DNA of 64,000 nucleotides from Sediminibacillus halophilus (lineage in GTDB: Bacteria > Bacillota > Bacilli > Bacillales > Amphibacillaceae). The notes under the pieces are model-generated. The model was given only the letters and a program-made list of their open reading frames with translations, did not search any database and was not told where the DNA came from. Shown here piece after piece: positions 25,218 to 34,963 of this stretch (the first letter of the stretch is position 1; each line of letters opens with the position of its first letter). The stretch lies in contig NZ_FNHF01000007.1 in NCBI RefSeq assembly GCF_900103695.1, positions 62,001 through 126,000 on the forward strand. Reading direction: 5' to 3'. Position numbers and translations under genes: made by a program.

Positions 25218-25257
25218 AAAAAAGACCCTAACCAGTAGAGGCTAGGGTCTTTTTTTA
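25218..25257 (+). terminator. Terminator of rplU-prp-rpmA
   Basis: AGACCCTA (25223-25230) with TAGGGTCT (25243-25250), flanked by A-run and T-run (seven T). Confidence 0.93.
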
Positions 25258-25285
25258 TGCCTGTACATAAATAGAAATTAGCCCT

Positions 25286-25315
25286 GTTTTCGTTCTCCGG
25301 CTTTTTTGCTATAAT
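25286..25315 (+). promoter_or_regulatory. Extended -10 promoter of spo0B-obgE
   Basis: TGCTATAAT (25307-25315) is an extended consensus -10; the -35 region (GTTTTC, 25286-25291) is poor. Confidence 0.65.
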
Positions 25316-25346
25316 TTTGATAACTGAGTGGGGGGCGGATAACAAG

Positions 25347-25877
25347 ATGGAACCCGAAAAGGTTGTAGATCTATTAAGTCATTATCGTCATGATTGGATG
25401 AATGCGATGCAGTTGATTAGTGGATATGCCTCAATGGGCAAACTAGATAAGGTAAAGGAAAAAATCCACCAAATCAGTGCTGAAATGGAAAAGGAACGAA
25501 GGATTACGAGTGCATGCTTGCCGCAAATAGCTTTATGGGCGATAAGTTTTAACTGGCATCACAGCAATTTTCGGCTTGATTACGACATTTCGCTGGAGTC
25601 AAACGGGTATTCTATTTATGATGAAGAGATAGTGTCTCGGCTGAATAAGCTGATAGAGGTAATCGGCCGGCATACAAACGAAATGGAAATGTATGAGGGG
25701 AATCTTACGCTTCATTCTGATCAATTGGATCAATTGGTTGTGTTGTTGGAATTTTCAGGGGTGTACAATACGCCTGAAAAAATGAGCAAAGAGCTGTCTG
25801 AACTTGACGAACGATTTCTTGTTAAGGTCTCAGAAACAGAAAAAAATCGGTGTACAGTCAAATGGGTGTGCAGCTGA
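25347..25877 (+). CDS. spo0B: Sporulation initiation phosphotransferase Spo0B
   Basis: Relays phosphate from Spo0F to Spo0A. 176 residues: an N-terminal helical hairpin with the phosphorylated His in HYRHDWMNAMQLI (His 15), and a degenerate kinase-like C-terminal domain that does not bind ATP. ATG 25347 is used; the longer frame from 25317 adds ten unlikely residues overlapping the promoter. It lies just before obgE, as in B. subtilis, where Obg is needed for phosphorelay activation. Confidence 0.92.
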   Translation: MEPEKVVDLLSHYRHDWMNAMQLISGYASMGKLDKVKEKIHQISAEMEKERRITSACLPQIALWAISFNWHHSNFRLDYDISLESNGYSIYDEEIVSRLNKLIEVIGRHTNEMEMYEGNLTLHSDQLDQLVVLLEFSGVYNTPEKMSKELSELDERFLVKVSETEKNRCTVKWVCS

Positions 25878-25885
25878 AGAGGTGA

Positions 25886-27172
<1,287 letters not shown>

Positions 27173-27217
27173 AGTACTGGCAGGCGGAGCTAGGCAATAA
27201 CAAAGGGGAATAAACCG

Positions 27218-27667
27218 ATGGCTGAAAAAGAGGAAAAATTTTATCTTGTACGAAGCGACATTCTTCCTGATGCCATGAAAAAAACGATTGAAGCGAAAGC
27301 GCTGATTGAACGCGGCAAAGTGGAATCTGTATTTGATGCTGTGAAACAGGTCGATTTGTCGCGGAGTGCTTTTTATAAGTATCGGGATGCAGTATTTCCT
27401 TTCCAGGCAATGGTAAAGGAGCGGATGATCACCTTGTTTTTTCACTTGGAAGACAGGGCAGGTACATTATCCAACTTGCTAGATACGGTAGCAAAAGCAG
27501 GAGGAAATATTCTGACTATCCACCAGACGATTCCGCTCCAGGGAAAGGCCAATGTGACGTTATCCTTGAATACTTCCGCAATGACTATTCAAATCGAGAC
27601 GTTGATCCAACAATTGAAACGGCTGGATTTTGTCGATAAAGTGGAAATATTAAGTTCTGGTGCTTAG
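27218..27667 (+). CDS. pheB: ACT-domain protein PheB
   Basis: 149 residues: an N-terminal helical part ([38 protein letters not shown]) and a C-terminal ACT domain (about 70-147). The B. subtilis orthologue lies in the same place and is annotated as a chorismate-mutase-related or regulatory protein; its exact reaction is not established. It is 13 nt before pheA and probably co-transcribed with it, which suggests a regulatory role in phenylalanine synthesis. Confidence 0.9.
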   Translation: MAEKEEKFYLVRSDILPDAMKKTIEAKALIERGKVESVFDAVKQVDLSRSAFYKYRDAVFPFQAMVKERMITLFFHLEDRAGTLSNLLDTVAKAGGNILTIHQTIPLQGKANVTLSLNTSAMTIQIETLIQQLKRLDFVDKVEILSSGA

Positions 27668-27680
27668 AACAGGGGGAAGT

Positions 27681-28550
27681 ATGGTGACAAAGAAAATAGG
27701 GTATTTGGGGCCAAAGGGGACCTTTACGAAAATTGCAGTGGATTCCCTTTTTAATGGGGAAGAAAAAGCAGATTATGCGACTATTCCTGAATGTATGGAC
27801 GCCGTAGAAAATGAAGAAATCGATATAGCCGTCGTGCCATTGGAAAATGCAATCGAGGGAACGGTCCACTTGACGATTGATTATATGATCCATCAAGTCA
27901 GACTGCCTATCGTTGCAGAAATAGTCGTTCCAATCAAACAGCACTTGCTGGTAAACGAAAGAGCGACCGACTCTTTTGTAGATATCGCCCATGTGTATTC
28001 ACACAGCCATGCAATTGCTCAGTGTCATCAATTTTTACATAAACACTTGCAGCAGGCGGATGTGCATTACACTACTTCCACAGGGAAGGCGGCAGAAATG
28101 GTTGCGGCCTCGGATCCGACCGCCGCAGCAATTGGCAACAAACTTGCTGCTAAAGAATATGGTTTGAAAATTTTGGCGGAGGATATCCATGATTATCCGA
28201 ATAACCATACAAGATTTGCAGTGTTATCGAAGCAAGAGGAACCCGTAATCAGCAGCGGGCATGCTGCCGGCACGCAAAAAACAACCTTATTGATTACGCT
28301 TCCGAGCGATTATGCGGGTGCATTGCATCAAGTGTTGTCCGCTTTTGCGTGGCGGAAAATGAACTTGTCCAAAATCGAATCCAGGCCGATGAAGACAGGG
28401 CTCGGAAACTATTATTTCATTATTGATGTCAACCAAGCTTATGACCAAGTTTTGTTTCCCGGGGTGAAGGCCGAATTGGAGGCGTTAGGCTGTAAAGTGA
28501 CACTCCTCGGTACCTATCCCGTTTACCAAATGAACACGGATGAAGTGTGA
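27681..28550 (+). CDS. pheA: Prephenate dehydratase
   Basis: Converts prephenate to phenylpyruvate. 289 residues: catalytic PDT domain (about 1-185; GYLGPKGTFT, VPLENAIEGTV, and the conserved NNHTRF) and a C-terminal ACT domain with ESRP (KIESRPMKTGLGNYYF) for phenylalanine feedback. There is no fused chorismate mutase. ATG 27681 or GTG 27684 follow AGGGGG; the longer frame from 27660 overlaps pheB. Confidence 0.95.
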   Translation: MVTKKIGYLGPKGTFTKIAVDSLFNGEEKADYATIPECMDAVENEEIDIAVVPLENAIEGTVHLTIDYMIHQVRLPIVAEIVVPIKQHLLVNERATDSFVDIAHVYSHSHAIAQCHQFLHKHLQQADVHYTTSTGKAAEMVAASDPTAAAIGNKLAAKEYGLKILAEDIHDYPNNHTRFAVLSKQEEPVISSGHAAGTQKTTLLITLPSDYAGALHQVLSAFAWRKMNLSKIESRPMKTGLGNYYFIIDVNQAYDQVLFPGVKAELEALGCKVTLLGTYPVYQMNTDEV

Positions 28551-28555
28551 AAAGT

Positions 28556-28608
28556 CTAGCTGCCGGCAAGGATAAAGAAAGTCATCCCTGCCGGCAGCTT
28601 GTATTTTT
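28556..28608 (+). terminator. Terminator after pheA
   Basis: AGCTGCCGGCA (28558-28568) pairs with TGCCGGCAGCT (28589-28599), extended by GGAT/ATCC, followed by TGTATTTTTT. Confidence 0.92.
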
Positions 28609-28738
28609 TGGGTATATTTTTCATGATCATGGAATATTTCATCAACCTTTCTGGGGCATTCGCATATGTTGTATGGAATTGTTCTGTAATTCAGGCTCGC
28701 TAGTGTCTGCCATAATTATACAGAAGGGAGTTTCAGTA

Positions 28739-29845
28739 TTGAGAATTCATGTAGTGCAAAAAGGAGAAACACTGTGGGAAATAGCCAAAAAGTATGGAGT
28801 GGATTTTGAAGAACTGAAGCAGGTGAATACGCACCTGTCCAATCCGGATATGATCATGCCGGGAATGAAAATCAAGATACCTGGCAATTCAGTTCAAGTT
28901 AAACAAGAGGGGAGTTTAGATAAGGAAATGCAGCAATACCCTCCCCAAACTGCGCAGCAAAAACAAAAGAAGAAGCAACAGGAAAGCCAGCAGAAGCCTA
29001 AGGAAAAAGAAAAGCCGGAAACACAGCCACAGGCTGGTAAACAGCCTGCGAAGCATCCTTGGAAGGATACTTCGCCAAAAGCATTTCCGGTAATCAAGGA
29101 AGATGACCATAAGAAACCAGCTTCCAAAATGATGGATGTACCAAAAGTGCCGATGATGGAACAGCATATGGAAAAGTTCCCAATCAATATGACCGTCCCG
29201 AAAATGCCATCTTATGAGTCGCCAAAAAAACACGAGGATAAAAAATGGAAACAGGAAAAACCGGCTTATGAAATACCTGCACAGACATTGCCAGCACAAC
29301 AACCAATGCCTATGCATTATTATCAACCGATGCCATATTGTATTCCGATGCAGCCTATGACCATGCCGGTACACCATTATCCGATGGGTGAGACCGTACC
29401 GTGTGGCTCCCAGTTCGGTGCAGAGAATATGACGGCCAATCAATCATTTTCTTATCCCACCGTGCAAGGTGTTTCACAGGGAATGGAAGACTTGATGGAA
29501 TCCTCTTCGTCGATGGAAATGACCCAAATGCCACAAAACGTAGCAGGAATGTACAGTGATGATTGCGGATGCGGCGGTTCTCAAACCTTGGGGCAGTATG
29601 CCGACCCTAACCAGTCCATGGCTGGATATCCGGGTCAGCAATGGCCGGGTTATGGATACCCGGGCTTTATGTCCCCGCAGGGTATGCAGCCATTTGGTGG
29701 ACAGATGATGCCTCAGCAAATGTACCCTGCCTACAATCAGCCATCCTACCAACAATTCCAGCCGCAGCAGCCATATACAGGGATGACAAATTTCAATCCT
29801 CCATATCCGCCATATTCTCGGGAGGAAGAAGAAGAAAGTGAATAA
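28739..29845 (+). CDS. safA: Spore coat morphogenetic protein SafA
   Basis: LysM protein at the cortex-coat interface that recruits inner coat proteins. 368 residues: one LysM domain (1-50; RIHVVQKGETLWEIAKKYGVDFEELKQVN...PGMKIKIP), a Lys/Gln/Pro-rich linker, then a long low-complexity Met/Pro/Gln/Tyr-rich region with a single CGCGG cluster. TTG 28739 lies 8 nt after AAGGGAG and starts exactly at the LysM domain; the 64-codon longer frame from 28547 runs through the pheA terminator and is spurious. B. subtilis also makes a short SafA from an internal start; internal Met codons are plentiful here, so this cannot be judged. Confidence 0.93.
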   Translation: MRIHVVQKGETLWEIAKKYGVDFEELKQVNTHLSNPDMIMPGMKIKIPGNSVQVKQEGSLDKEMQQYPPQTAQQKQKKKQQESQQKPKEKEKPETQPQAGKQPAKHPWKDTSPKAFPVIKEDDHKKPASKMMDVPKVPMMEQHMEKFPINMTVPKMPSYESPKKHEDKKWKQEKPAYEIPAQTLPAQQPMPMHYYQPMPYCIPMQPMTMPVHHYPMGETVPCGSQFGAENMTANQSFSYPTVQGVSQGMEDLMESSSSMEMTQMPQNVAGMYSDDCGCGGSQTLGQYADPNQSMAGYPGQQWPGYGYPGFMSPQGMQPFGGQMMPQQMYPAYNQPSYQQFQPQQPYTGMTNFNPPYPPYSREEEEESE

Positions 29846-30806
29846 GCTGGCACTTAGAGACGAAGCCTTTCAGGCTCGTCTCTCTTCCTTTTTACAAACG
29901 AAGGCACATCTGTGTCCGGAAAAATTAAGGTACCTTAAGCACGCCGTCTTTGTTCTCCGTGATAATTGTGGCCAGGAATATATCCTGAAAGGAATCAAAC
30001 AAAGGGCATCAGTGCAGCAACAGCTCGATTTTCAAGTGGCTTATCCTGATCCGAACATTGTCAGGTTTGTCCATTTTCCAAATGGGGAACTCTTTTTATA
30101 TGAATATGGTTACTATTGGCTTTTAATGCCTTACCGGGAGGGACTATCCCTTCAGTTCGCCAACAAACAAGATAGGGAAATGGCCGTGGAGGTTCTCCGG
30201 AATTTTCATTTGGCAGCCAGGGGAATAAACGTAGCGGATCCGGTCATCCGGTCTCCGTTAGTGTATAAGTGGGAAAAACGGTTGCACAGGTTTTCTAAAA
30301 CCCGTTTTCTCTTTGAGGCTGCAGGTAAAGATTCATTGGCCCGGGAAATCATCGACACGACGGCCAGCCTTTTGGAACGACTACGGAAAGACATTGACTG
30401 GTACACAATGGAAAAAACAGCCGTGGATAGACGCAGTTGGACACACGGTGATGTCGCATCCCATAATTTCTTACGAACAAACTCGGGCACTGTGAATGTT
30501 ATCGATTTTGATTTGCTTAGTATGGCTCCTGAAAGTTACGACTGGATTCAACTTGGCCAGCGTTTTTTGCCTTATGTCAACCATGATATAAAACAATTGT
30601 GCAGCCATCTCTTCTTGAAAAAGGAGGAGGAAATTGAATTTATTTTAAGAAGTGTTGCAACACCGGTCGATTTGATTAGAGAATGGCTGTTGTTTTCCCG
30701 AAGAAAGCGATCATGGAAGCAACTGTCCGAATATGTGTCCAACTTGGAGGAGAAATGGAAGCAGCGGGTTAAATTTGTGAAAGACGTAGAAATTGTGCTA
30801 ACATAA
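29838..30806 (+). CDS. CotS/YutH-type kinase-like spore protein
   Basis: 322 residues of the aminoglycoside phosphotransferase/choline kinase fold. The catalytic loop is HGDVASHNFL and the metal motif VIDFDLL, both near residues 198-225, so activity is possible. Coat-associated members in Bacillus (CotS, YutH, YsxE) have this length. The gene overlaps safA by 8 nt (GTG 29838), which points to a spore-coat or spore-envelope role. It is not an antibiotic-resistance gene as far as can be seen; the substrate is unknown. Confidence 0.8.
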   Translation: MNKLALRDEAFQARLSSFLQTKAHLCPEKLRYLKHAVFVLRDNCGQEYILKGIKQRASVQQQLDFQVAYPDPNIVRFVHFPNGELFLYEYGYYWLLMPYREGLSLQFANKQDREMAVEVLRNFHLAARGINVADPVIRSPLVYKWEKRLHRFSKTRFLFEAAGKDSLAREIIDTTASLLERLRKDIDWYTMEKTAVDRRSWTHGDVASHNFLRTNSGTVNVIDFDLLSMAPESYDWIQLGQRFLPYVNHDIKQLCSHLFLKKEEEIEFILRSVATPVDLIREWLLFSRRKRSWKQLSEYVSNLEEKWKQRVKFVKDVEIVLT

Positions 30807-30834
30807 ATTATTATCAAACGGGAGGAGACATACG

Positions 30835-31572
30835 ATGCAGGAAAAAGTAGAAAAGATTGTAGCATGGCTTCAGGAAAAAATCGAAGAATCTGGAGTGAAG
30901 GGTTTATTGGTAGGCGTTAGTGGCGGTATCGATTCTGCCGTTGTTGCCCATCTAATAAAACGGGCGGCGCCGAATCATTCACTAGGTGTAATACTCCCTT
31001 GCAAAAGTAACCCACAGGACATGGAAGACGCCAAAAAGGTGATTGACAGCTGTGGAATTGACTCAATAACTGTTGACTTATCAGAGACACATGACGTATT
31101 GTTCAACAACATTCAAACCCAGCTTAACGACCAGCAGTCTGTCAATCCGGATAACCAGCAGCTGGCGGATGCTAACCTACGCGCCCGTCTACGGATGAGC
31201 ACCTTATATGCTTTAGCGGCTAATTATCAGTACTTAGTAGTCGGAACCGATAACGCGGCAGAATTTTATACTGGCTATTTTACCAAGTATGGAGATGGCG
31301 GTGTAGATTTGGTCCCATTAGTCAGCCTGGGTAAAGGCGAGGTCCGGAAAATGGCGGAATATTTGGGCGTACCGGATGATATTGTCCATAAACAGCCTAG
31401 TGCAGGACTATGGGAAGGCCAAACTGACGAGAATGAAATGGGCACGACTTATGAGAAAATCGACAAGTATTTGAAAGGCGAAGAAATCCCGCAAAAAGAC
31501 AAAGAAATTATTGAGCAGCTCCATAAAAAGTCTGCTCATAAGAGGGAAATCGCTCCAGGACCATCCTTGTAA
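30835..31572 (+). CDS. nadE: NH3-dependent NAD synthetase, short form
   Basis: Amidates nicotinate adenine dinucleotide to NAD with ATP and ammonia. 245 residues: the ATP-PPi loop GVSGGIDSAV at about 29-38, VVGTDNAAEFYTGYFTKYGDGG and the KxPSAGLWEGQTDE stretch are intact; there is no glutaminase domain. It is shorter than B. subtilis NadE (about 272) and resembles the compact form found in other bacteria. ATG 30835 follows GGGAGGAG. It lies between spore genes with no evident functional link. Confidence 0.94.
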   Translation: MQEKVEKIVAWLQEKIEESGVKGLLVGVSGGIDSAVVAHLIKRAAPNHSLGVILPCKSNPQDMEDAKKVIDSCGIDSITVDLSETHDVLFNNIQTQLNDQQSVNPDNQQLADANLRARLRMSTLYALAANYQYLVVGTDNAAEFYTGYFTKYGDGGVDLVPLVSLGKGEVRKMAEYLGVPDDIVHKQPSAGLWEGQTDENEMGTTYEKIDKYLKGEEIPQKDKEIIEQLHKKSAHKREIAPGPSL

Positions 31573-31601
31573 AAACTGCTCCCAGAAAATAACTGATTAA
31601 A

Positions 31602-31644
31602 AAATCTTCCTTATCCCATTCTACAGGGTAAGGGAGGTTTTTTT
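31602..31644 (+). terminator. Terminator of nadE overlapping the next ribosome site
   Basis: TCTTCCTTATCCC pairs with GGGTAAGGGAGG (with G-U pairs), followed by seven T. The 3' arm contains GGGAGG, which is also the Shine-Dalgarno sequence of the following lipoprotein gene. Confidence 0.75.
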
Positions 31645-31645
31645 A

Positions 31646-32164
31646 TTGAATAAACTACTATTATTCGTCTTTGGCTGTTTGCTCTTTCTTCTTGCAGCAG
31701 GGTGTTCCGATCAGCAGGAAGAAGGACAAATGATCAGTGAGGACATGGAAGACTCGACCATGCCGATCGACTATAGTACACATGATGAGGCGGAAAGCAA
31801 GTTGGATGATGGGAAGAATCAAAATGGCCAAGAGGAAAAAGCACAGGATATTACCGGCTACCAGGAGAACCTGCCGCCAGGCCAGCAGCATTTGGAAGGT
31901 TTCTATAATGAGCAGTCTCAATCCATTTCCGAGGACTTAAATAAACTGGATGAAATCAAACTTGCTCAGGTTTACGTTAGCGATGATCGGATCATTGTAT
32001 CTCTTACTTTGAATCAGGAGTATGATGACAAGGCTGCATCGATAGCAGATAAAGTGTACAGCGAGGTGGAGCGCCAAGCTGAAGGCAAAGAGGTCCTTGT
32101 TTACAACGGGGATATTTATTGGAATCAAATGAGAGATCGGGATGCCAGAGAACCAGCCAGGTGA
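31646..32164 (+). CDS. YhcN/YlaJ-family sporulation lipoprotein
   Basis: 172 residues with a lipoprotein signal: LLLFVFGCLLFLLAAGC, lipobox LAAGC with Cys 20 as the lipidated residue. The mature part is acidic, then a C-terminal domain of the Spore_YhcN_YlaJ type (RIIVSLTLNQEYDDKAASIADKVYSEVERQ). Related proteins are made in the forespore and affect germination or outgrowth. TTG 31646 is 8 nt after GGGAGG, which is part of the preceding terminator stem. Confidence 0.85.
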   Translation: MNKLLLFVFGCLLFLLAAGCSDQQEEGQMISEDMEDSTMPIDYSTHDEAESKLDDGKNQNGQEEKAQDITGYQENLPPGQQHLEGFYNEQSQSISEDLNKLDEIKLAQVYVSDDRIIVSLTLNQEYDDKAASIADKVYSEVERQAEGKEVLVYNGDIYWNQMRDRDAREPAR

Positions 32165-32182
32165 TACATTTGGAAGGAACTT

Positions 32183-32221
32183 AGCCTTTGCACAGTAGTT
32201 GCTGTAGCAAAGGCTTTTTTG
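32183..32221 (+). terminator. Terminator after the lipoprotein gene
   Basis: AGCCTTTGC (32183-32191) pairs with GCAAAGGCT, with ACAG/CTGT continuing the stem past a single bulge; six to seven T follow. Confidence 0.9.
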
Positions 32222-32280
32222 CGCTGGAAATCAATACATTGAATAGCAGTAAATCCGGTTTATAATACTTGGACAGCTTG

Positions 32281-32447
32281 AGAAGGAGAAAAGACGGAAC
32301 CCCAACTGTTTTTAGATAGAAAGGCACACATTTACAGAAAACCGTTTTAAGAAGTCTTGTTGGGAAAGTCTCTATGCTAGCACTAATCAGCATGCCTCTT
32401 AGCGCAGGAGCATACACAGACTCTGCGGGGAAAGCGCGAGCTGAAGA
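32281..32447 (+). repeat. Dispersed intergenic repeat, copy A
   Basis: Homologous over about 170 bp to the reverse complement of 62664-62842. Shared blocks in the same order include GACGGAACCC, TTTAAGAAGTCTTGT, CTAATCAGCAT, GGAGCATAC, GACTC-TGCGG and AAAGCGCGAGCTGAAGAA. The end (GCGGGGAAAGCGCGAG) and a later stretch (CCCGTGGAAAGCGAAGTATG, 32494-32513) resemble a repeat family common between genes of Bacillaceae. No coding potential. It fills most of the 526-bp gap before yebC. Confidence 0.85.
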
Positions 32448-32581
32448 ACCAATTGGAAAAGCTATTTTCTTTACCAAGTTAGCTGAAGCCGTGCCCGTGG
32501 AAAGCGAAGTATGCTGCCGAAGCGGTGGTTAACTAACACGCTGCATTTATCTCTTCAAAAATCAGCTTCAAAATATAAACA

Positions 32582-32610
32582 TTTATAAGGTAAAAATTTT
32601 ATGTTATAGT
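32582..32610 (+). promoter_or_regulatory. Probable sigma-A promoter of yebC
   Basis: TTTATA (32582-32587), 17-nt spacer, extended -10 TGtTATAGT (TATAGT 32605-32610). Confidence 0.65.
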
Positions 32611-32690
32611 AAGAAAGGAATTTTTTCTCAACTTTTACTTACAGGCAGTGCCTGACTGAATTATTCAGCATTAAGAGAGGAGAATGTCCT

Positions 32691-33440
32691 ATGGCTGGTC
32701 ATTCTAAATGGAAAAATATACAACGACGCAAAAATGCACAGGATGCAAAGCGCGGGAAAGTATTCATGAAGATGGCGAAGGAAATATTCGTCGCCGCGAA
32801 ACAGGGCGGTGGGGATCCCGAAATGAATCCGTCACTCCGTTTAGCAGTCGATAAAGCAAAAGCAAATAATATGCCGAATGATAATATCGAGCGTGCGATA
32901 AAAAAAGCGACTGGTGACCTGGAAGGCGTAAACTATGAAGAAATGACATATGAAGGCTACGGACCAGGCGGGGTGGCTGTGATGGTGAAAGCTTTGACAG
33001 ATAATAAGAACAGGACTGCTTCTGAAGTTCGCTATGCTTTCAATAAAAATGGCGGGAACCTCGGTGAAAATGGATGTGTAGCGTTCATGTTCGATCGAAA
33101 AGGCTATCTTGTCATTGATAGAAGTACAACAGACGCGGACGAGGATGAAATGTTGTTGGCGGTCATAGAAGCCGGCGCGGAAGAAATGGAAACGACGGAT
33201 GACGTTTTTGAAATCTATGCAGATCCGGAAAACTTCTCTGAAGTGAAACAGCAGTTGGAAGATAATGGATACACGTTTACCACGGCAGAACTGACGATGA
33301 TACCACAGACACTCTCACCGCTCGGCGAAGACGAAGCGAAACAGATGATCCGTCTAGTGGATATGCTCGAAGATAACGAAGATGTTCAGGATGTTTACCA
33401 TAACCTGGACGCGGACGAGGAAATCCTCGCCCAACTATAG
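32691..33440 (+). CDS. yebC: YebC/PmpR-family protein (TACO1-like)
   Basis: 249 residues, the usual length, with the family start [25 protein letters not shown] and the [24 protein letters not shown] core. It was long annotated as a transcription regulator; recent work on the family points to a translation role in relieving stalling at proline-rich stretches. Strong AGAGGAG site before ATG 32691. Monocistronic here, bounded by a promoter and a terminator. Confidence 0.95.
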   Translation: MAGHSKWKNIQRRKNAQDAKRGKVFMKMAKEIFVAAKQGGGDPEMNPSLRLAVDKAKANNMPNDNIERAIKKATGDLEGVNYEEMTYEGYGPGGVAVMVKALTDNKNRTASEVRYAFNKNGGNLGENGCVAFMFDRKGYLVIDRSTTDADEDEMLLAVIEAGAEEMETTDDVFEIYADPENFSEVKQQLEDNGYTFTTAELTMIPQTLSPLGEDEAKQMIRLVDMLEDNEDVQDVYHNLDADEEILAQL

Positions 33441-33450
33441 AGTGCCTCTT

Positions 33451-33483
33451 AACCGGCTGTCTCATGGGAAACAGCCGGTTTTT
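33451..33483 (+). terminator. Terminator after yebC
   Basis: AACCGGCTGT (33451-33460) and ACAGCCGGTT (33471-33480), then TTT. Confidence 0.92.
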
Positions 33484-33578
33484 CTGTACGCTGATCACTC
33501 TTCATTAGGATAAAAAGTGTGAAAATGGCCAAACTGTCAAATAGAGGTTTAGTTATATTAACACATGGGGTGAATAGT

Positions 33579-34136
33579 GTGAGAAAACGACGGAAGCTTT
33601 TTGTCTGCAGTATGGCAGTTATAGGGATAACCAGCGTATTGCTACAGTTTGGTTTAATACAATCAACCGGTGAGCGGACGACTCGGGCGGCAGAACAAGA
33701 AGTACAGGTTACGGAAAAAGAACCGCTTGTATTGGAAGTGACCTTGCAGAAACAGTACATGGACGGACATGTAGAAGAAAGCACACATGAGGAAAAAATT
33801 TGGGCAATGGAAGACTTCTGGTCCTATTACCATGATTGGCAGGTAGTTGAGCAGCAGGAAGGAAAGGTTGTCTTAAAAAAAGAAATAGCAGATATATCCC
33901 CGTATATGAAGGAGAATGGTTATTTCGGTTTATCAGATGATCAATTGGCTATTTTTGAAGGATTACCGATCCATGAGCAGGTGATACAGTCCTTTTATCA
34001 GATTGATACAGGTGAGTTGGAGAGTTATCAGAGACAAAGGCTTCAGGATGGGATTAAAATTGAATCCAAGCAAGTTTACGAATATGTTCTGGAGGCTTAT
34101 CGAGGTATGGCTCCTCAACGCTCAGTTAACAGTTAA
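33579..34136 (+). CDS. bofC: BofC, forespore regulator of pro-sigma-K checkpoint
   Basis: Forespore-made secreted protein that restrains SpoIVB and so delays cleavage of pro-sigma-K by SpoIVFB, encoded earlier in this window. 185 residues: an N-terminal signal/anchor segment (about 7-25), then the BofC domains with MDDFWSYYHDWQVVEQQEG-like MEDFWSYYHDWQVVE and ISPYMKENGYFGLSDD. GTG 33579 follows GGGGTGA and starts just before the hydrophobic segment; the frame is open back to 33519, but that adds no recognisable sequence. Confidence 0.9.
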   Translation: MRKRRKLFVCSMAVIGITSVLLQFGLIQSTGERTTRAAEQEVQVTEKEPLVLEVTLQKQYMDGHVEESTHEEKIWAMEDFWSYYHDWQVVEQQEGKVVLKKEIADISPYMKENGYFGLSDDQLAIFEGLPIHEQVIQSFYQIDTGELESYQRQRLQDGIKIESKQVYEYVLEAYRGMAPQRSVNS

Positions 34137-34138
34137 TG

Positions 34139-34170
34139 GAGGATTCCGGTTACCAGCCGGAATCCTTTTT
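34139..34170 (+). terminator. Terminator after bofC
   Basis: GGATTCCGG (34141-34149) and CCGGAATCC (34157-34165), then TTTTT. Confidence 0.92.
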
Positions 34171-34225
34171 ACCATTTTGCGCGAAGCTGCCTACATTACC
34201 GAAGTATGCAGGAGGAAGAAAACAG

Positions 34226-34255
34226 TTATACGAACATACGCTTGTATGGTAAGAT
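34226..34255 (+). promoter_or_regulatory. LexA (SOS) box and promoter of ruvAB
   Basis: CGAACATACGCTTG at 34231-34244 matches the Bacillus LexA box (CGAACRNRYGTTYC) at 12 of 14 positions. It sits between a weak -35 (TTATAC, 34226-34231) and a -10 (TAAGAT, 34250-34255). ruvAB is an SOS operon in B. subtilis, so damage-induced expression of ruvAB and the genes behind it is expected. Confidence 0.7.
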
Positions 34256-34292
34256 AGATACAGGCTACTATTGATAAGGGAGAATAATCGTA

Positions 34293-34904
34293 ATGATTGC
34301 ATACATAAAGGGAAATTTGGAAGCAGTGAATGAAGAAGCTGTAATTGTAGAAGCGAATGGAGTTGGTTATGAAATTATTTGTGCAAACCCATTCGCATTT
34401 CAGGATGCTTTAGGTGAGCAAGTGCTGATTTATACGTATCATTACGTCAGAGAAGATAATCAAACCTTGTTTGGTTTTAAAAAAACAGATGACAAATTAT
34501 TGTTTTCTAAACTGCTGAATGTATCGGGTATTGGTCCGAAAGGGGCGTTAGCCGTTCTTGCTTCTGTGCGGGTAGAAGAATTCGTATCGGCTATCGAAAG
34601 GGAAGATGATAAGTTCTTGACACAATTTCCGGGAATCGGCAAAAAAACGGCACGTCAAATGATCCTCGACTTGAAGGGGAAGCTGCCTGATGGATTTGCA
34701 GCTGTCGCAGTGGAAACGGCCGCCCAATCTTCGGAAGCGGAAGCTCTCCAGGGAAACAATGCCTTAGAGGAAGCAATTGCCGCTATGAAGGCGTTAGGAT
34801 ATTCTGAACGGGAAGTAAAAGCAATCGTACCGACATTAAAACAGGAACAACATGAAAATCCCGATCCTTATATCCGCAAAGGATTGGCTTTGTTGATGAA
34901 ATAA
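34293..34904 (+). CDS. ruvA: Holliday junction DNA helicase subunit RuvA
   Basis: Tetrameric protein that binds four-way junctions and recruits RuvB. 203 residues: OB-fold domain (1-63), two helix-hairpin-helix motifs (about 73-92 and 108-127; VSGIGPKGALAVL, FPGIGKKTARQMILDLKGKL) and the C-terminal RuvB-contact domain (about 155-203, EAIAAMKALGYSEREV). ATG 34293 follows AAGGGAG at a slightly long spacer. Confidence 0.96.
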   Translation: MIAYIKGNLEAVNEEAVIVEANGVGYEIICANPFAFQDALGEQVLIYTYHYVREDNQTLFGFKKTDDKLLFSKLLNVSGIGPKGALAVLASVRVEEFVSAIEREDDKFLTQFPGIGKKTARQMILDLKGKLPDGFAAVAVETAAQSSEAEALQGNNALEEAIAAMKALGYSEREVKAIVPTLKQEQHENPDPYIRKGLALLMK

Positions 34905-34963
34905 GCGCTGTGCCATAAATGAATCAACCAGAGAGAATTTCTTATTGGTAAAGGGGAGATAAC

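Noticed and set aside
28686-28720. Possible sigma-E or sigma-K promoter before safA (CATAATTA)
   Set aside because: No matching -35 at 14 nt, and the sigma-K spacing does not fit; safA must have a sporulation promoter, but this is not convincing.
28547-28738. 64-codon N-terminal extension of SafA
   Set aside because: It translates through the pheA terminator; the TTG at 28739 has the ribosome site and begins at the LysM domain.
29838-30806. Aminoglycoside-resistance kinase reading of the APH-fold gene
   Set aside because: Overlap with safA and the length of the CotS/YutH group favour a spore-related role; no resistance context is present.
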